A stretch of 64,000 nucleotides of DNA. It comes from Halomonas sp. HAL1 (GTDB lineage Bacteria; Pseudomonadota; Gammaproteobacteria; Pseudomonadales; Halomonadaceae). This document shows, piece by piece, positions 24,120 to 32,920 of the stretch. Position 1 is the first letter of the stretch. Each line of letters begins with the position of its first letter. The notes beneath the pieces were generated by a model. The model was not told where the DNA came from and did no database searches. It was given only the letters and a program-made list of their open reading frames with translations. The translations under genes and the position numbers were made by a program. The stretch is taken from positions 806,001-870,000 of the forward strand of contig NZ_CP130610.1 of assembly GCF_030544485.1 (NCBI RefSeq). Direction: 5' to 3'.

Positions 24120-25133
24120 ATGTTTGATAAAACGTCCGAAAATTTCGCCACTGTCGGCTCTGAGATCAGCTCCAGCGAATGGATCAACGAATTGATGCTT
24201 GGCATGCGCTTGTCCGGGTTGAGCTATCGGCATGTTCAGGTAGCGCCGCCCTTTGGCATTCGTTTCGATACTGATGCCAACTGCGCGCAATTTCACTTTA
24301 TTGCCCGGGGGGCCGTCATCCTGCGGCTCGGCGGTGAGGAGCAGATTCTGGAGACCGGCGATGCCATACTCCTGCCTCGCGGCGGCGAGCACTGCCTGCT
24401 TTCTTCGCCCGGTGTGATGAGTCGCGACATCGAACAGATCGACTCACTGCCGGTGTGTGATAACTTCAGTTGCGTCAACGAGTGCCCGGACACTGCTGAT
24501 GTCGCTCCATCGGTGCGTCTATTCAGCGGCTGCATGCAGTTCGATCTCGGTGGTATGCAACCGCTGGTCTCGATGATGCCTGACGTCATGCATGTGGGGA
24601 CGCTGCTGTCGCGCTATCCGGAGGTGTTGCCGATGCTGGAAGCGATGGCGCGCGAAGCGAGTCTCAAACGGGCCGGTTCTGCTGGCATTCTCTCCCGGTT
24701 GGCGGATGTGGTAGCCGCCAGCATCGTGCGAGGCTGGGTTGAGTGTGGCTGCGGTGATATCGGTGGCTGGGTCGAGGCGCTGCGCGATCCGCGTCTGGGC
24801 AAAGTCATCGCCGCTGTCCACCGCGAGCCTGGACGTGACTGGACAGTGGCCACCATGGCAGCGGAGGCGGGCAGCTCGCGCTCGGTGTTCGCCGACCGCT
24901 TCCGCAGCTCACTGGGTATCTCGCCGCTCGGCTATGTCACCCAACTGCGTATGCGCTTGGCCACGCGATGGATTGCCGAGCGGCAGCTATCCAATGATCA
25001 GATCGCCTGGCGCCTGGGCTACGGCTCTCAGGCCGCCTTTAGTCGCGCTTTCAAGCGGTCGACTGGGCAGACACCGGGAAGGTTGAAACACGGCCAAGCG
25101 CCCGGTTCAAGCGTGGCACGCCTAGGCCAGTAG
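24120..25133 (+). CDS. AraC family regulator with cupin_6 sensor domain
   Basis: A 337-aa protein from the ATG at 24120 (MFDKTSENFATV); an upstream in-frame start would overlap the divergent MFS gene. Residues 20-190 form a cupin-type sensor (GAVILRLGGEEQILETGDAI, LLPRGGEHCL). Its cysteines (CDNFSCVNEC) could bind metal or sense redox. The C-terminal 100 residues hold two AraC HTHs (VATMAAEAGSSRSVFADRF and NDQIAWRLGYGSQAAFSRAF). It is the likely activator of the divergent efflux gene. Confidence 0.87.
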   Translation: MFDKTSENFATVGSEISSSEWINELMLGMRLSGLSYRHVQVAPPFGIRFDTDANCAQFHFIARGAVILRLGGEEQILETGDAILLPRGGEHCLLSSPGVMSRDIEQIDSLPVCDNFSCVNECPDTADVAPSVRLFSGCMQFDLGGMQPLVSMMPDVMHVGTLLSRYPEVLPMLEAMAREASLKRAGSAGILSRLADVVAASIVRGWVECGCGDIGGWVEALRDPRLGKVIAAVHREPGRDWTVATMAAEAGSSRSVFADRFRSSLGISPLGYVTQLRMRLATRWIAERQLSNDQIAWRLGYGSQAAFSRAFKRSTGQTPGRLKHGQAPGSSVARLGQ

Positions 25134-25171
25134 TAGTTTTGGCGGGTGATCGTGGTGTCGCTCGACGGTCC

Positions 25172-25303
25172 ATCAGCTCAACAGTTTGGTGGAGGATAAA
25201 GACATGTTGGCAGAAAATTTGGAAAACTGGGCTCAGCAAGAACGTCAGGAAGGCGAAAAGCTGGGTATTGAGAAAACAGCTCGTAATCTGCTCAAGCTTC
25301 CCG
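25172..25303 (+). pseudogene. C-terminal fragment of Rpn-family nuclease/transposase, truncated both ends
   Basis: Encodes LVEDKDMLAENLENWAQQER and on to ARNLLK, a segment of the C-terminal region of Rpn (PD-(D/E)XK recombination-promoting nuclease) proteins. The catalytic domain is absent upstream. Downstream, the usual GVLSDEQIAEVTGL end, present in the copy at 31615, is deleted and the frame enters GFA-gene sequence. Confidence 0.75.
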
Positions 25304-25672
25304 GTCCCGGTCATATCGCTCCATTGCAGGGAAAGGCGGCAGCCAATGTTCGCGGCGAATGTTCCAAAGTTCATACGTCGGTTTCAGTTGATTCGGAGCA
25401 TCAAGGGCACCAAGGTGTATTTCGATTTCTTCCTCGCTTACCGCAAAAACCGACGAACCACATGTCGAACAGAAGTAACGCCCCTCATAACTGTGCGGTT
25501 TGCCTTCGATAATGACAGCTTGCTTGGGATAATCAGCAGCCGCATAGAAAAGCGCCCCATGATGCTTGCGACAATCCATACAGTGGCAAATACCTACCCG
25601 AAGCGGCTCGCCATTAGCCACGATTTTGATCTTACCGCAGAGACAGCCGCCTGTTAGTTGCACCATTGCCAA
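25292..25672 (-). CDS. GFA-domain (CENP-V/GFA, glutathione-dependent formaldehyde-activating-like) protein, copy A
   Basis: A 126-aa zinc-binding GFA-fold protein with the cysteine pattern GGCLCGKI, ICHCMDCRK and FCSTCGSSVF, which supplies the two zinc sites. The family name comes from Gfa, but most single-domain members have unknown substrates. It is about 93% identical to the protein at 31870-32250 (differences such as V4/A4, K58/E58 and the C-terminus DREA/DRQD). The last codons were rewritten by the deletion junction. Confidence 0.88.
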   Translation of the reverse strand: MAMVQLTGGCLCGKIKIVANGEPLRVGICHCMDCRKHHGALFYAAADYPKQAVIIEGKPHSYEGRYFCSTCGSSVFAVSEEEIEIHLGALDAPNQLKPTYELWNIRREHWLPPFPAMERYDRDREA

Positions 25673-25829
25673 TCTCCAGAAAATTCATATCTTCTGAATT
25701 CAAAGTAGGTGGCACTTTCGGTTTTGTCTTGCTGCCATCTCGTTGGTATTTCGTTTACAAGCAGGCGCGGATAGTAAGCTGGTAAATCGCCTTTCTGTGG
25801 TTCTTTAAAAAATAGATAATTTGTGAACC

Positions 25830-26015
25830 ATGAGTACACATAAAGAAGAAATACTAAAGAGAGTGCTTGAGGCCATCCCTTCAGGGACCATGGTCGACAC
25901 CGCATGACTCGAATACCACGGTGTCAGCCGTTTCCTTGCTCGCAAATACGTCGATAACGGCTGGCTGGAGCGCGTTAACCGCGGCGTCTTCAGCGTGTCT
26001 GGTACCTTGGGCTAG
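25830..26015 (+). pseudogene. Broken AbiEi-type antitoxin N-terminal domain
   Basis: Reads MSTHKEEILKRVLEAIPSGT then MVDTA, an in-frame TGA at 25905-25907 (where the family has Trp), then LEYHGVSRFLARKYVDNGWL, ERVNRGVFSV and a stop at 26013. This is the winged-helix N-terminal domain of AbiEi/type IV antitoxins. The C-terminal domain and any AbiEii toxin gene are absent. Confidence 0.75.
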
Positions 26016-26206
26016 ATGCGTACTTAGCGCCTCGAGGTTGCTTTTGCGTTTTTCCAAGCTAAGAGTTGTTGACGTCGATTAGGTCTGCTGTTTGAAGCGC
26101 TCAAAGTGGTGAGTTTGGGCAACGTATTAACGCCCACAAGTAGCAATCGTTGGTCAAGGTGAATAAAGCCACCGCATACGCGGGATTTGGCAGAGCTGAG
26201 TGATGT

Positions 26207-27046
26207 TTAACCACTCCCCGCCACAATCAACATCGTCGCTACAATAGACAATGCGATCCCTATCATACTGGTACCGCTAACTGCCTCCTTGCGAACTAGT
26301 GAGCCGAAAACGACCGGTATTAGCGGGTACATCGACACAATCACAATGCTGATAATGGTGAGTTGTCCTTGGCGTGATAGCGCATAGAGCGTAAGCCCTA
26401 GCGCGCTGATACCGCCCGCCATCGTTGCGAAAAGTGGAAAGCGGTTTTGTGCTGGCTTTGCGCGTTGGTAAAACGGCAGTAAACACAGGCCTCCGCTTAG
26501 CATGCATAGGGCGATGCCATACAGCGCCGCATAGTCGGGCACCAGCCCAAGAAAGTGCAATTGCAGAGCAAACCCCAAGCCTGCACCTAACCCGAAAAGT
26601 AGGCCCGTTTTGGTTATGCTGCTCATCTGCCCTTTAGTTATTCGACCTCCGCCCGCCGTTAACCAGATAGCGGGCAGGGCGAGCATAACGCCGAGCCATA
26701 CCCAGGCGTTGGGCCGCTCGCCAAGAAATACCAAAGAGAGCCCAAGGGCGATCGTCACCATCGAGACAGCGCTAACAGGCACTACGATAGCAAAGGGAGC
26801 CTGCGATAAGCCTTTATAAAGGAGCAACGCGCCCAGAGCCGAGCCAAGGCCAGCGACCGCGCCCCATCTCCAGGCATCTGGCTCCCATGTGAAAAAGAGC
26901 AGCGCACCTGCAAGGCTGATAAGCGCCCCGCCCAAATGGGTGTAAAAACCAATATTAAGCGGCGGATAAAAACGGGCGAGCAAGCCATTGATAAAGTGTG
27001 TACTGCCGAGCAACAGCATGGCGCTTAGTGCCAGAATGATGGACAT
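26207..27046 (-). CDS. EamA/DMT-like transporter
   Basis: A 279-aa protein with nine or ten hydrophobic helices in two repeats (HFINGLLARFYPPLNIGFYT; later GLLFGLGAGLGFALQLHFLG). The layout is that of small DMT exporters. It is divergent from a LysR gene 100 bp away, which probably regulates it. The substrate is unknown. Confidence 0.82.
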   Translation of the reverse strand: MSIILALSAMLLLGSTHFINGLLARFYPPLNIGFYTHLGGALISLAGALLFFTWEPDAWRWGAVAGLGSALGALLLYKGLSQAPFAIVVPVSAVSMVTIALGLSLVFLGERPNAWVWLGVMLALPAIWLTAGGGRITKGQMSSITKTGLLFGLGAGLGFALQLHFLGLVPDYAALYGIALCMLSGGLCLLPFYQRAKPAQNRFPLFATMAGGISALGLTLYALSRQGQLTIISIVIVSMYPLIPVVFGSLVRKEAVSGTSMIGIALSIVATMLIVAGSG

Positions 27047-27145
27047 GGGATTTCCAGGTCAGGATGATAAATGAAAGGCCACCATAGAAGGCGCTAGTGC
27101 GCGGCTGGAAACTCGGTTCGCTCATGGTCGTTATGAGGGGGAGTG

Positions 27146-28060
27146 ATGATAAGAGGTGCCGATATATCTATTGCTCAGCTGCGTGTGCTGCTTGCGGTAG
27201 CGGAAGAGCAATCCTATACCCGCGCGGCGGCGCGTCTTGGTGTTAGCCAATCTGGCGTAAGTCACTCAATGAAGGCATTGGAAAAGCTGGCGGGTGGCCC
27301 GCTCATCACAAAAGCGGCGGAAAGGTGGGATATGACTGCTTTAGGCGAGTTAGCGCTTACTAGTGCCAGAAAGGTTGTGGGAGAGCTTGAGGTATTGAGC
27401 CAGCAAGTGGCCCAGTTCCATAATAAAGTGGATGAAACGCTGAAAATAGGCGTTATTCCAAGTGTGCTAACGGGCTGGTTATCGCCATACCTTTCTAGCT
27501 TAACGAGCCGCTATCCTGATGCCATTAGCCTTGTGCTTGAAGGCATGGAAGAAGAGATAAAGGAATGGGTGGAAGGCGGTGTGGTTGATATGGGCATAAC
27601 CACCGATGTGACGCAGCTTAATCTCACCTACTGGTGTGAGCACTTCGATTGGCAGCTATTAAAGAAGGATGAAATCGTTGCCGTTCTACCCGAGAACTAT
27701 CCACTCAGCAAACAAGCTAGCGTTACGGTAGCGGAGCTTGCCGATCATCCGCTGATTATGTCGTCAGGGGGTTGTGAGGCGCTTATTCAGCAGATATTTG
27801 CTCACTCGTTGGAGGAGATAGATACCTTTCAGGTCGATTTCTGGGTACGCGATACGCGGACGCTGTTACAGATGGTTGCTGGCGATGTCGGTGTTAGCCT
27901 AGTGCCCACACTGGCCTTGAAAAGTAAGCCAACGCCCGGCGTGGTAATGCGTCCTTTATCGCCGAGGCGGGACCGGAACTTGATTGCGTTTTGGCCAAAA
28001 AAACAGCCTCTTGGCCAAATAGGTCAGCAATTGCTGAGTGAGTATTCTCCACGGGATTAG
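27146..28060 (+). CDS. LysR-type transcriptional regulator
   Basis: A 304-aa protein with N-terminal HTH (LRVLLAVAEEQSYTRAAARL, GVSQSGVSHSMKALE) and a typical substrate-binding domain (LKIGVIPSVLTGWLSPYLSS). GAGGGGG precedes either the GTG at 27143 or the ATG at 27146; I use the ATG. It likely controls the divergent DMT transporter. Confidence 0.87.
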   Translation: MIRGADISIAQLRVLLAVAEEQSYTRAAARLGVSQSGVSHSMKALEKLAGGPLITKAAERWDMTALGELALTSARKVVGELEVLSQQVAQFHNKVDETLKIGVIPSVLTGWLSPYLSSLTSRYPDAISLVLEGMEEEIKEWVEGGVVDMGITTDVTQLNLTYWCEHFDWQLLKKDEIVAVLPENYPLSKQASVTVAELADHPLIMSSGGCEALIQQIFAHSLEEIDTFQVDFWVRDTRTLLQMVAGDVGVSLVPTLALKSKPTPGVVMRPLSPRRDRNLIAFWPKKQPLGQIGQQLLSEYSPRD

Positions 28061-28220
28061 TTATGCAGGCATCGCTTTGCGGTTTCAAAGTATCCTCAAA
28101 GTACACGTTATTCCTGAAAACAACGTTTAAATGCCTGCTTTTTGCATTCAATATACTATTTTGAATGCAATGGAAGCGTAGTTGCGCATACCACATGCAA
28201 TAGGAGTTTGGGCTATGGGC

Positions 28221-28469
28221 ATGATGACTGTCAGGATCATTCCTGACGAAGTGCACAATGCACTGAAAGCGCGCGCCAAGTGAAACCACCGCAGCGCCGA
28301 GGCTGAGGTGCGGGCTATCCTGGAAGTGGCCACACGGCCAGGAAATCGTCTCAAAATGGGCGATGCCCTGGCTGATTTGGGTCGCAAGGTCGGAGTGACC
28401 CATGAAGACGTTGCGGTCTTTGAAAAGGTGCGTGACAAGACACCGGCTGAACCGATGAGGTTTGAATGA
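28221..28469 (+). pseudogene. FitA-like antitoxin with premature stop
   Basis: A ribbon-helix-helix antitoxin frame: MMTVRIIPDEVHNALKARAK, then TGA at 28281-28283, then the remainder including AEVRAILEV and a C-terminal TPAEPMRFE. The normal family member continues through the stop position with a Q/R-HHRS-type sequence. Its end overlaps the toxin ATG (ATGA), the usual fitAB arrangement. The operon is therefore disabled at the antitoxin. Confidence 0.82.
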
Positions 28470-28861
28470 TCGTACTGGGTACCCATGTCATTTTAGAGGC
28501 AATGAAACCCGAAACTAATCCGGCCGTCAGAGCTTGGCTTAATGAGCAGTCGGCTGAAACGTTATACCTGTCTAGTGTCACACTTGCAGCGTTGTTATTT
28601 GGTATTGCGGCGCTGCCCAACGGGAAGCGCGAGGACATGTTGAACGAGGCCTTGGGCGGTCTTACTGAGCTGTTCAGAGGGCGGATTTTGTCTTTCGACG
28701 CTGACGCCGCTCACAAGTATGCCGAGCTGGCTGTGACGGCTAGAACCGCCGGGCGGGGTTTTCCTGTGCCGGATGGCTACATTGCCGTATCACAAGGCTA
28801 TCAAGTCGCCTCTCGAGATATGGCTTCCAATGTTGAGGTCATTAATCCCTGGGAAACCTAA
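28466..28861 (+). pseudogene. FitB/VapC-like PIN-domain toxin, catalytic residues lost
   Basis: 131 aa, clearly a PIN-domain toxin (TLYLSSVTLAALLFGIAALP, FPVPDGYIA, INPWE end). The first catalytic Asp (family VLDTNV) is Gly5 here (VLGTHV) and the conserved Glu (TLAELL) is Ala42. The region after DGYIA is a few residues shorter than usual. The frame is intact but the nuclease should be inactive. It pairs with the broken FitA upstream. Confidence 0.82.
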
Positions 28862-29043
28862 CGGTTCCCTAGGAGTTTGAAATCGATGCTTATCAAAGAG
28901 TTGGCCGCTCGTTTTAACAATGTCCCGTAGACCGGATGCTGGGATGATAGTTTTCAGTAGAAGTAGAGGTTTAAAGCGTCCCTTGTTACTGGGAAAAACC
29001 CTATATTACGAAGCAGCCGCGGTGCTGAACGGGAATATATCGC

Positions 29044-29949
29044 ATGAAAAACCTAGATGATCTTGAAGCTTTTGTACGTGTGGTCGACAGTGGTGATTTT
29101 TCAAGTGCGGCTCGCTCCCTAAATCTTACTGCTGGTGCTATTAGTAAACAGATAAAAAGACTTGAAGGTTCTCTGGGAGTTACTTTGTTTGACCGCAGTA
29201 CCAGGCGAATACGTGTTACAGAAGAGGGGCTGAAAATTTATGAATGCATTAAAAGGGGGCTAGGCAGTATTCATGAAGCTTTTAATATTGCTGAGCAAGG
29301 TCGTGAATATCTCACTGGCAATATTGCGATCAGTAGTCCTTCTACTTTTAATGACCATTTTCTGATAGAGGCTATTGGAGAATTTAAAAAATATCACCCT
29401 AGTATTAGTTTTTATTTAGACAGCTCCAATAGAATGGTAGACCTATATTCTGATGGCATAGATATCGCAATCCGATCAGGCCAGCTCTCAGATTCACAGT
29501 TAGTTGCAAGAAGGGCCTTTGAGCAAAACCGCATTTTGGTTTGCTCTCCAGATTATCTGAAAAAAATTACTTTACCTTCAAATGCGCAGGACATTTATAT
29601 GCTTAATAGCCTAGTTTTTGGCTATCCTGGCTTTAATTCAACATACTGGACGTTAGAAAATATCAATAATGGCGAAGTGCACAAGGTCCCTATAAAAAAA
29701 GAAATGGTTTCAGATGATGGCAGGGCGTTGCTGAATTGGGCTCTTCAAGGGCATGGTGTCGCTTTGCGAGAATCATGGGGCATAAAAAAATATCTCATCT
29801 CAGGGGAGCTGGTTAATATACTTCCAGAATGGCAAGAACCCGCCACCCCCATTCAAGTTGTCCGCACTATGCGTAATCCTGTACCAATGCGTGTCTCCAT
29901 GTTTTCCAATTTTCTTATAGAGTTCTGCCAGGATAAATTGAAGGCATAG
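29044..29949 (+). CDS. LysR-type transcriptional regulator
   Basis: A 301-aa protein (MKNLDDLEAFVRVVDSGDFS, AARSLNLTAGAISKQIKRLE HTH; LGVTLFDRSTRRIRVT wing). It belongs to the group with the FDRSTR-R-T-EG signature common in regulators of drug/arabinose exporters. It is more AT-rich than its surroundings. It reads toward the MFS gene at 30093, 143 bp downstream, and probably regulates it. Confidence 0.87.
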   Translation: MKNLDDLEAFVRVVDSGDFSSAARSLNLTAGAISKQIKRLEGSLGVTLFDRSTRRIRVTEEGLKIYECIKRGLGSIHEAFNIAEQGREYLTGNIAISSPSTFNDHFLIEAIGEFKKYHPSISFYLDSSNRMVDLYSDGIDIAIRSGQLSDSQLVARRAFEQNRILVCSPDYLKKITLPSNAQDIYMLNSLVFGYPGFNSTYWTLENINNGEVHKVPIKKEMVSDDGRALLNWALQGHGVALRESWGIKKYLISGELVNILPEWQEPATPIQVVRTMRNPVPMRVSMFSNFLIEFCQDKLKA

Positions 29950-30092
29950 CTAACGGATTTTTAAATTCAGGATTTCAAAGATCACATTTAATGTGACAGA
30001 CGTTCACAAGTGTTGTTCCAAGTAACGTATAGCCCGGTGTGAAATGGTCATGCATTATTGCCCCGTAAATTTCTATTCTCGGGGAGCAAGAT

Positions 30093-31253
30093 ATGCCGCT
30101 TGCATTATTGGCGTTGGCTATTAGTGCTTTTGCTATAGGCACAACAGAATTCGTCACCACAGGATTGCTGCAAGATGTTGCCAGTGACCTAAACGTCACT
30201 ATTCCACAAGCTGGGTATTTAACTTCTGGCTACGCGATGGGGGTTGTTGTAAGTGCTCCAATATTAACTATTTTGCTATCGCGATTTAATCGAAAACACA
30301 CATTATTGTTTCTCATCTTATTGTTCATCATTGGCAGTGTTGTGTCTGCTTTGGCTGCGAACTTTCAGCAATTACTGGTTGGCCGAGTGCTCTCTGCATT
30401 TTGCCATGGCGCATTCTTCGGAATCGGTGCAGTCGTAGCGACCACAGTGGCTGCTCCTAACAAAAAAGCGAGTGCCATGGCGTTAATGTTTACTGGTCTG
30501 ACGCTCGCAAATGTAATCGGTGTTCCTTTGGGTACATATTTTGGTCAACACTTCGGCTGGCGAGCAGCCTTTTGGGTGATAGCAGCACTGGGGGGTGTCG
30601 GATTCATCGGTTTGTTGGCGTTGGTGCCAAAACAGGTAACCGAACGCAGCAATATTCTAAATGAAATTGCCGTTTTTAGGCGGCCTCAAGTCTGGCTGGC
30701 ATTGCTTGTCACTGCAATTGGCTTCAGTGGATTGCTGGCTTCTTTCGCCTACATCTCGCCCATGATGACTGAAATTGCCGGTTTTGCTCCAGAAACACTC
30801 GCTTGGATACTATCCATCTATGGTATTGGGTTGGTCGTAGGCAACTTAGTAGCGGCAAGGTTTGCTGACAAAGCGTTGGCTCCTACCATTTTAACGCTGT
30901 TGGCATTATTAGTACTTACGCTTTTGTTGTTCACCTATACCATTCACATTAAGCCGCTGGCTTTAATCAACGTATTCCTTTTGGGTGCTATTGGTTTCGG
31001 TACGATACCTCCGCTACAGATGTATGTCATGGAGAAAGCAACAGGTGCGCCAGCGCTAGCTTCTGCTGCGAATATTTCGGCATTCAACTTGGGTGCTGCA
31101 GGTGGCGTCTGGTTGGGGGGCGCAGCTATTGAGGCAGGGTATGGCTTGGTTTCTCCGAACTGGATTGGAGCAATCACGACAGGTGCTGGTTTGTTAGTAG
31201 CGATTTACGCAGTGCGTCAAAAACGTAACTTGGTTCTGGGAACCGGTTGTTAA
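30093..31253 (+). CDS. MFS efflux transporter, AraJ/YdhP-like, paralogue of 8604
   Basis: A 386-aa 12-helix MFS starting MPLALLALAISAFAIGTTEF, with RVLSAFCHGAFFGIGAVVA in helices 4-5 and LGAIGFGTIPPLQMYVM in the second half. GGGGAG lies 8 bp before the ATG. Together with the LysR gene upstream it forms a regulator-exporter pair. Its base composition is lower in GC than the surroundings, like the LysR gene, suggesting joint transfer. Confidence 0.86.
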   Translation: MPLALLALAISAFAIGTTEFVTTGLLQDVASDLNVTIPQAGYLTSGYAMGVVVSAPILTILLSRFNRKHTLLFLILLFIIGSVVSALAANFQQLLVGRVLSAFCHGAFFGIGAVVATTVAAPNKKASAMALMFTGLTLANVIGVPLGTYFGQHFGWRAAFWVIAALGGVGFIGLLALVPKQVTERSNILNEIAVFRRPQVWLALLVTAIGFSGLLASFAYISPMMTEIAGFAPETLAWILSIYGIGLVVGNLVAARFADKALAPTILTLLALLVLTLLLFTYTIHIKPLALINVFLLGAIGFGTIPPLQMYVMEKATGAPALASAANISAFNLGAAGGVWLGGAAIEAGYGLVSPNWIGAITTGAGLLVAIYAVRQKRNLVLGTGC

Positions 31254-31264
31254 TTTTCTCTCAG

Positions 31265-31580
31265 CGATTAACTTTCGACTGACGAATTACACAACGCACT
31301 AATAGCGCGAGCCAAGCAGGACCACTGCAGCGCTGAGTCTGAGGTACTTATCCTGGAAGAGGTGCCATGGCTAAAAACGCACCTCAAGATAGGGGATGCC
31401 CTGATGTGTTTGGGCCGCAAGGTTGGGTTGAACAATGAAGGCGTCGCGTTCTTTAAACTGGCTCAAGGCAAGACACCGGCTGAACTGATGAGGTTCGATT
31501 AATCGTACCTGGATACCAATGTCGTTGCCTAGGCGATGAAATCTGAATCTGATCTGGCCGTTAGAGATTGGCTTAAACGC
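31265..31580 (+). pseudogene. Second decayed fitAB locus
   Basis: The DNA is recognisably homologous to 28236-28545: a FitA segment (CTGACGAATTACACAACGCA and onward to ACACCGGCTGAACTGATGAG) and the start of FitB (TACCTGGATACCAATGTCGT), with several indels and stops. The FitB part is cut off near 31580 and continues into the Rpn fragment, giving a chance 97-codon open frame from 31536 that is not a real gene. Confidence 0.75.
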
Positions 31581-31614
31581 CACTTGCAGCGGCTCGGGGC
31601 TGAGGTCGACCTCA

Positions 31615-31829
31615 ATCAGCTCAACAGTTTGGTGGAGGATAAAGACATGTTGGCAGAAAATTTGGAAAACTGGGCTCAGCAAGAACGTCAGGAAGGCGAA
31701 AAGCTGGGTATTGAGAAAACAGCTCGTAATCTGCTCAAGCTGGGGGTGCTTAGTGACGAGCAAATTGCTGAAGTGACCGGCTTGGCGTTAGAGGATGTGG
31801 TTAAGTTGCGTATTGAAGGTAAGCGCTGA
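31615..31829 (+). pseudogene. C-terminal fragment of Rpn-family nuclease
   Basis: Encodes QLNSLVEDKDMLAENLENWA, the EGEKLGIEKTARNLLK helix and a complete family-type end (GVLSDEQIAEVTGLALEDVV, KLRIEGKR). The catalytic PD-(D/E)XK domain is missing. It is the undeleted counterpart of the fragment at 25172. Confidence 0.75.
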
Positions 31830-31869
31830 TCGATTGCCTTCTGACCTAAGCGGCAGCCCTTAAACCTGC

Positions 31870-32250
31870 TCAATCTTGCCGATCCCGGTCATATCGCTCT
31901 ATGGCAGGGAAAGTCGGCAGCCAGTGTTCGCGGCGAATGTTCCAAAGCTCATACGTCGGTTTCAGTTGATTCGGAGCATCAAGGGCACCAAGGTGTATTT
32001 CGATTTCTTCCTCGCTTACCGAAAAAACCGACGAACCGCATGTCGAACAGAAGTAACGCCCCTGATAACTCTGCGGCTCACCTTCGATAATGACAGCTTG
32101 CTTGGGATAATCAGCAGCCGCATAGAAAAGCGCCCCATGATGCTTGCGACAATCCATACAGTGGCAAATACCTACCCGAAGCGGCTCGCCATTAGCCACG
32201 ATTCTGATCTTACCGCAGAGACAGCCACCTGTTAGTTGAGCCATTGCCAA
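31870..32250 (-). CDS. GFA-domain protein, copy B
   Basis: A 126-aa zinc-binding GFA-fold protein with Cys motifs GGCLCGKI, ICHCMDCRK and FCSTCGSSVF. It is near identical to the protein at 25292. Its 3' end is the ancestral one. The role is unknown; no formaldehyde detoxification genes are adjacent. Confidence 0.88.
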   Translation of the reverse strand: MAMAQLTGGCLCGKIRIVANGEPLRVGICHCMDCRKHHGALFYAAADYPKQAVIIEGEPQSYQGRYFCSTCGSSVFSVSEEEIEIHLGALDAPNQLKPTYELWNIRREHWLPTFPAIERYDRDRQD

Positions 32251-32325
32251 TCTCCAGAAGATTCATACCTCCTGAATTCAAAGTAGGTGGCACTTTTGGT
32301 TTTGTCTTGCTGCCATCTTGTTGGT

Positions 32326-32355
32326 ATTTAATGGCCGTCAATTTAATGGCCGTAA
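32326..32355. repeat. Two tandem 15-bp repeats
   Basis: ATTTAATGGCCGTCA is followed by ATTTAATGGCCGTAA, right at the right edge of duplicated block B and upstream of the PQQ dehydrogenase genes. The surrounding 32251-32546 otherwise holds only promoter space; no gene is seen. Confidence 0.6.
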
Positions 32356-32546
32356 ACTGACATAAATCGAGAATGACAGGCTTTAACACATAAGTTAATC
32401 AAGTGATCCTTTACAGGGTAGAGAATCTCTACTTGGATTAAGGAGGACGGCGCTTCATTTTATAAAGGCATTTTGTAAAGGCATTGTTAGTGGGTTTGCC
32501 AAGCGCTCTTGATAGCAATAAACCACGATCAACGGAGGTATCTGGT

Positions 32547-32909
32547 TTGGCTACCGATAAAGCATCTCGGGGTGTGGGCGGTTGGTTTCTGCTCGTGTTC
32601 GCCATCATTCTGGTCATCCTCGGCCTGATTCTTGCAGCCGGCGGGCTCTGGCTGGTGACGCTGGGAGGCTCCTGGTATTACCTCATTGCCGGTCTGGGGC
32701 TGATCATTTCGGGTGGCTTAATGGCCAGGGATTTGCTCACGGGAGTCTGGGTCTATTTCTTGGTTCTGTTAGGCACGCTGATTTGGGCCTTATGGGAGGT
32801 TGGCTTGTCGCCATGGGAGCTGCTGCCCCGGGTATTCGGTTACATCGTCCTGGGTGTCATCGTCTTGGCGCTCCTGCCCACTCTCAAACGCCGCCAGGCC
32901 ACTATATGA
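32547..32909 (+). CDS. Membrane-domain subunit of a split PQQ glucose/quinate-type dehydrogenase
   Basis: A 120-aa protein with four to five membrane helices (GGWFLLVFAIILVILGLILA, WYYLIAGLGLIISGGLMARD, VYFLVLLGTLIWALWEVG), matching the N-terminal ubiquinone-binding membrane domain of mGDH/quinate dehydrogenase. I choose the TTG at 32547 because GGAGG sits 7 bp upstream; the frame is open to 32484 without such support. In the family this domain is normally fused to the catalytic propeller; here it ends at TGA 32907-32909 and the catalytic part is a separate gene. It would anchor the dehydrogenase and pass electrons to ubiquinone. Confidence 0.8.
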   Translation: MATDKASRGVGGWFLLVFAIILVILGLILAAGGLWLVTLGGSWYYLIAGLGLIISGGLMARDLLTGVWVYFLVLLGTLIWALWEVGLSPWELLPRVFGYIVLGVIVLALLPTLKRRQATI

Positions 32910-32920
32910 GGAGCGCTGCC

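Larger units (their letters stand above)
25172..25751. repeat. Duplicated block A (Rpn fragment + GFA gene + upstream)
   Basis: It matches 31615-32329 nearly base for base. Compared with that copy, about 130 bp are missing between the Rpn fragment and the GFA stop (junction near 25300-25308). Both copies diverge at ATCAGCTC on the left and GGTATTT on the right. The block has been duplicated recently. Confidence 0.85.
31615..32329. repeat. Duplicated block B (Rpn fragment + GFA gene + upstream)
   Basis: Counterpart of 25172-25751, in the same orientation and about 6.4 kb away. It retains the ~130 bp missing from copy A. The flanking pieces of both copies are fit/abi toxin-antitoxin debris. 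Confidence 0.85.

Noticed and set aside
25654-25905. 83-codon minus-strand frame upstream of the GFA gene copy A
   Set aside because: It overlaps the AbiEi remnant and the GFA promoter, has no counterpart in duplicated block B beyond the shared DNA, and looks random.
31536-31829. A 97-codon open frame on the plus strand
   Set aside because: It is a chance fusion of FitB debris with an Rpn C-terminal fragment; both parents are recognisable pseudogenes and there is no ribosome site at its start.
32582-32920. Long N-terminal extension of the PQQ dehydrogenase frame
   Set aside because: It lies on top of the membrane-subunit gene in another frame and precedes a proper ribosome site and signal peptide at 32921.
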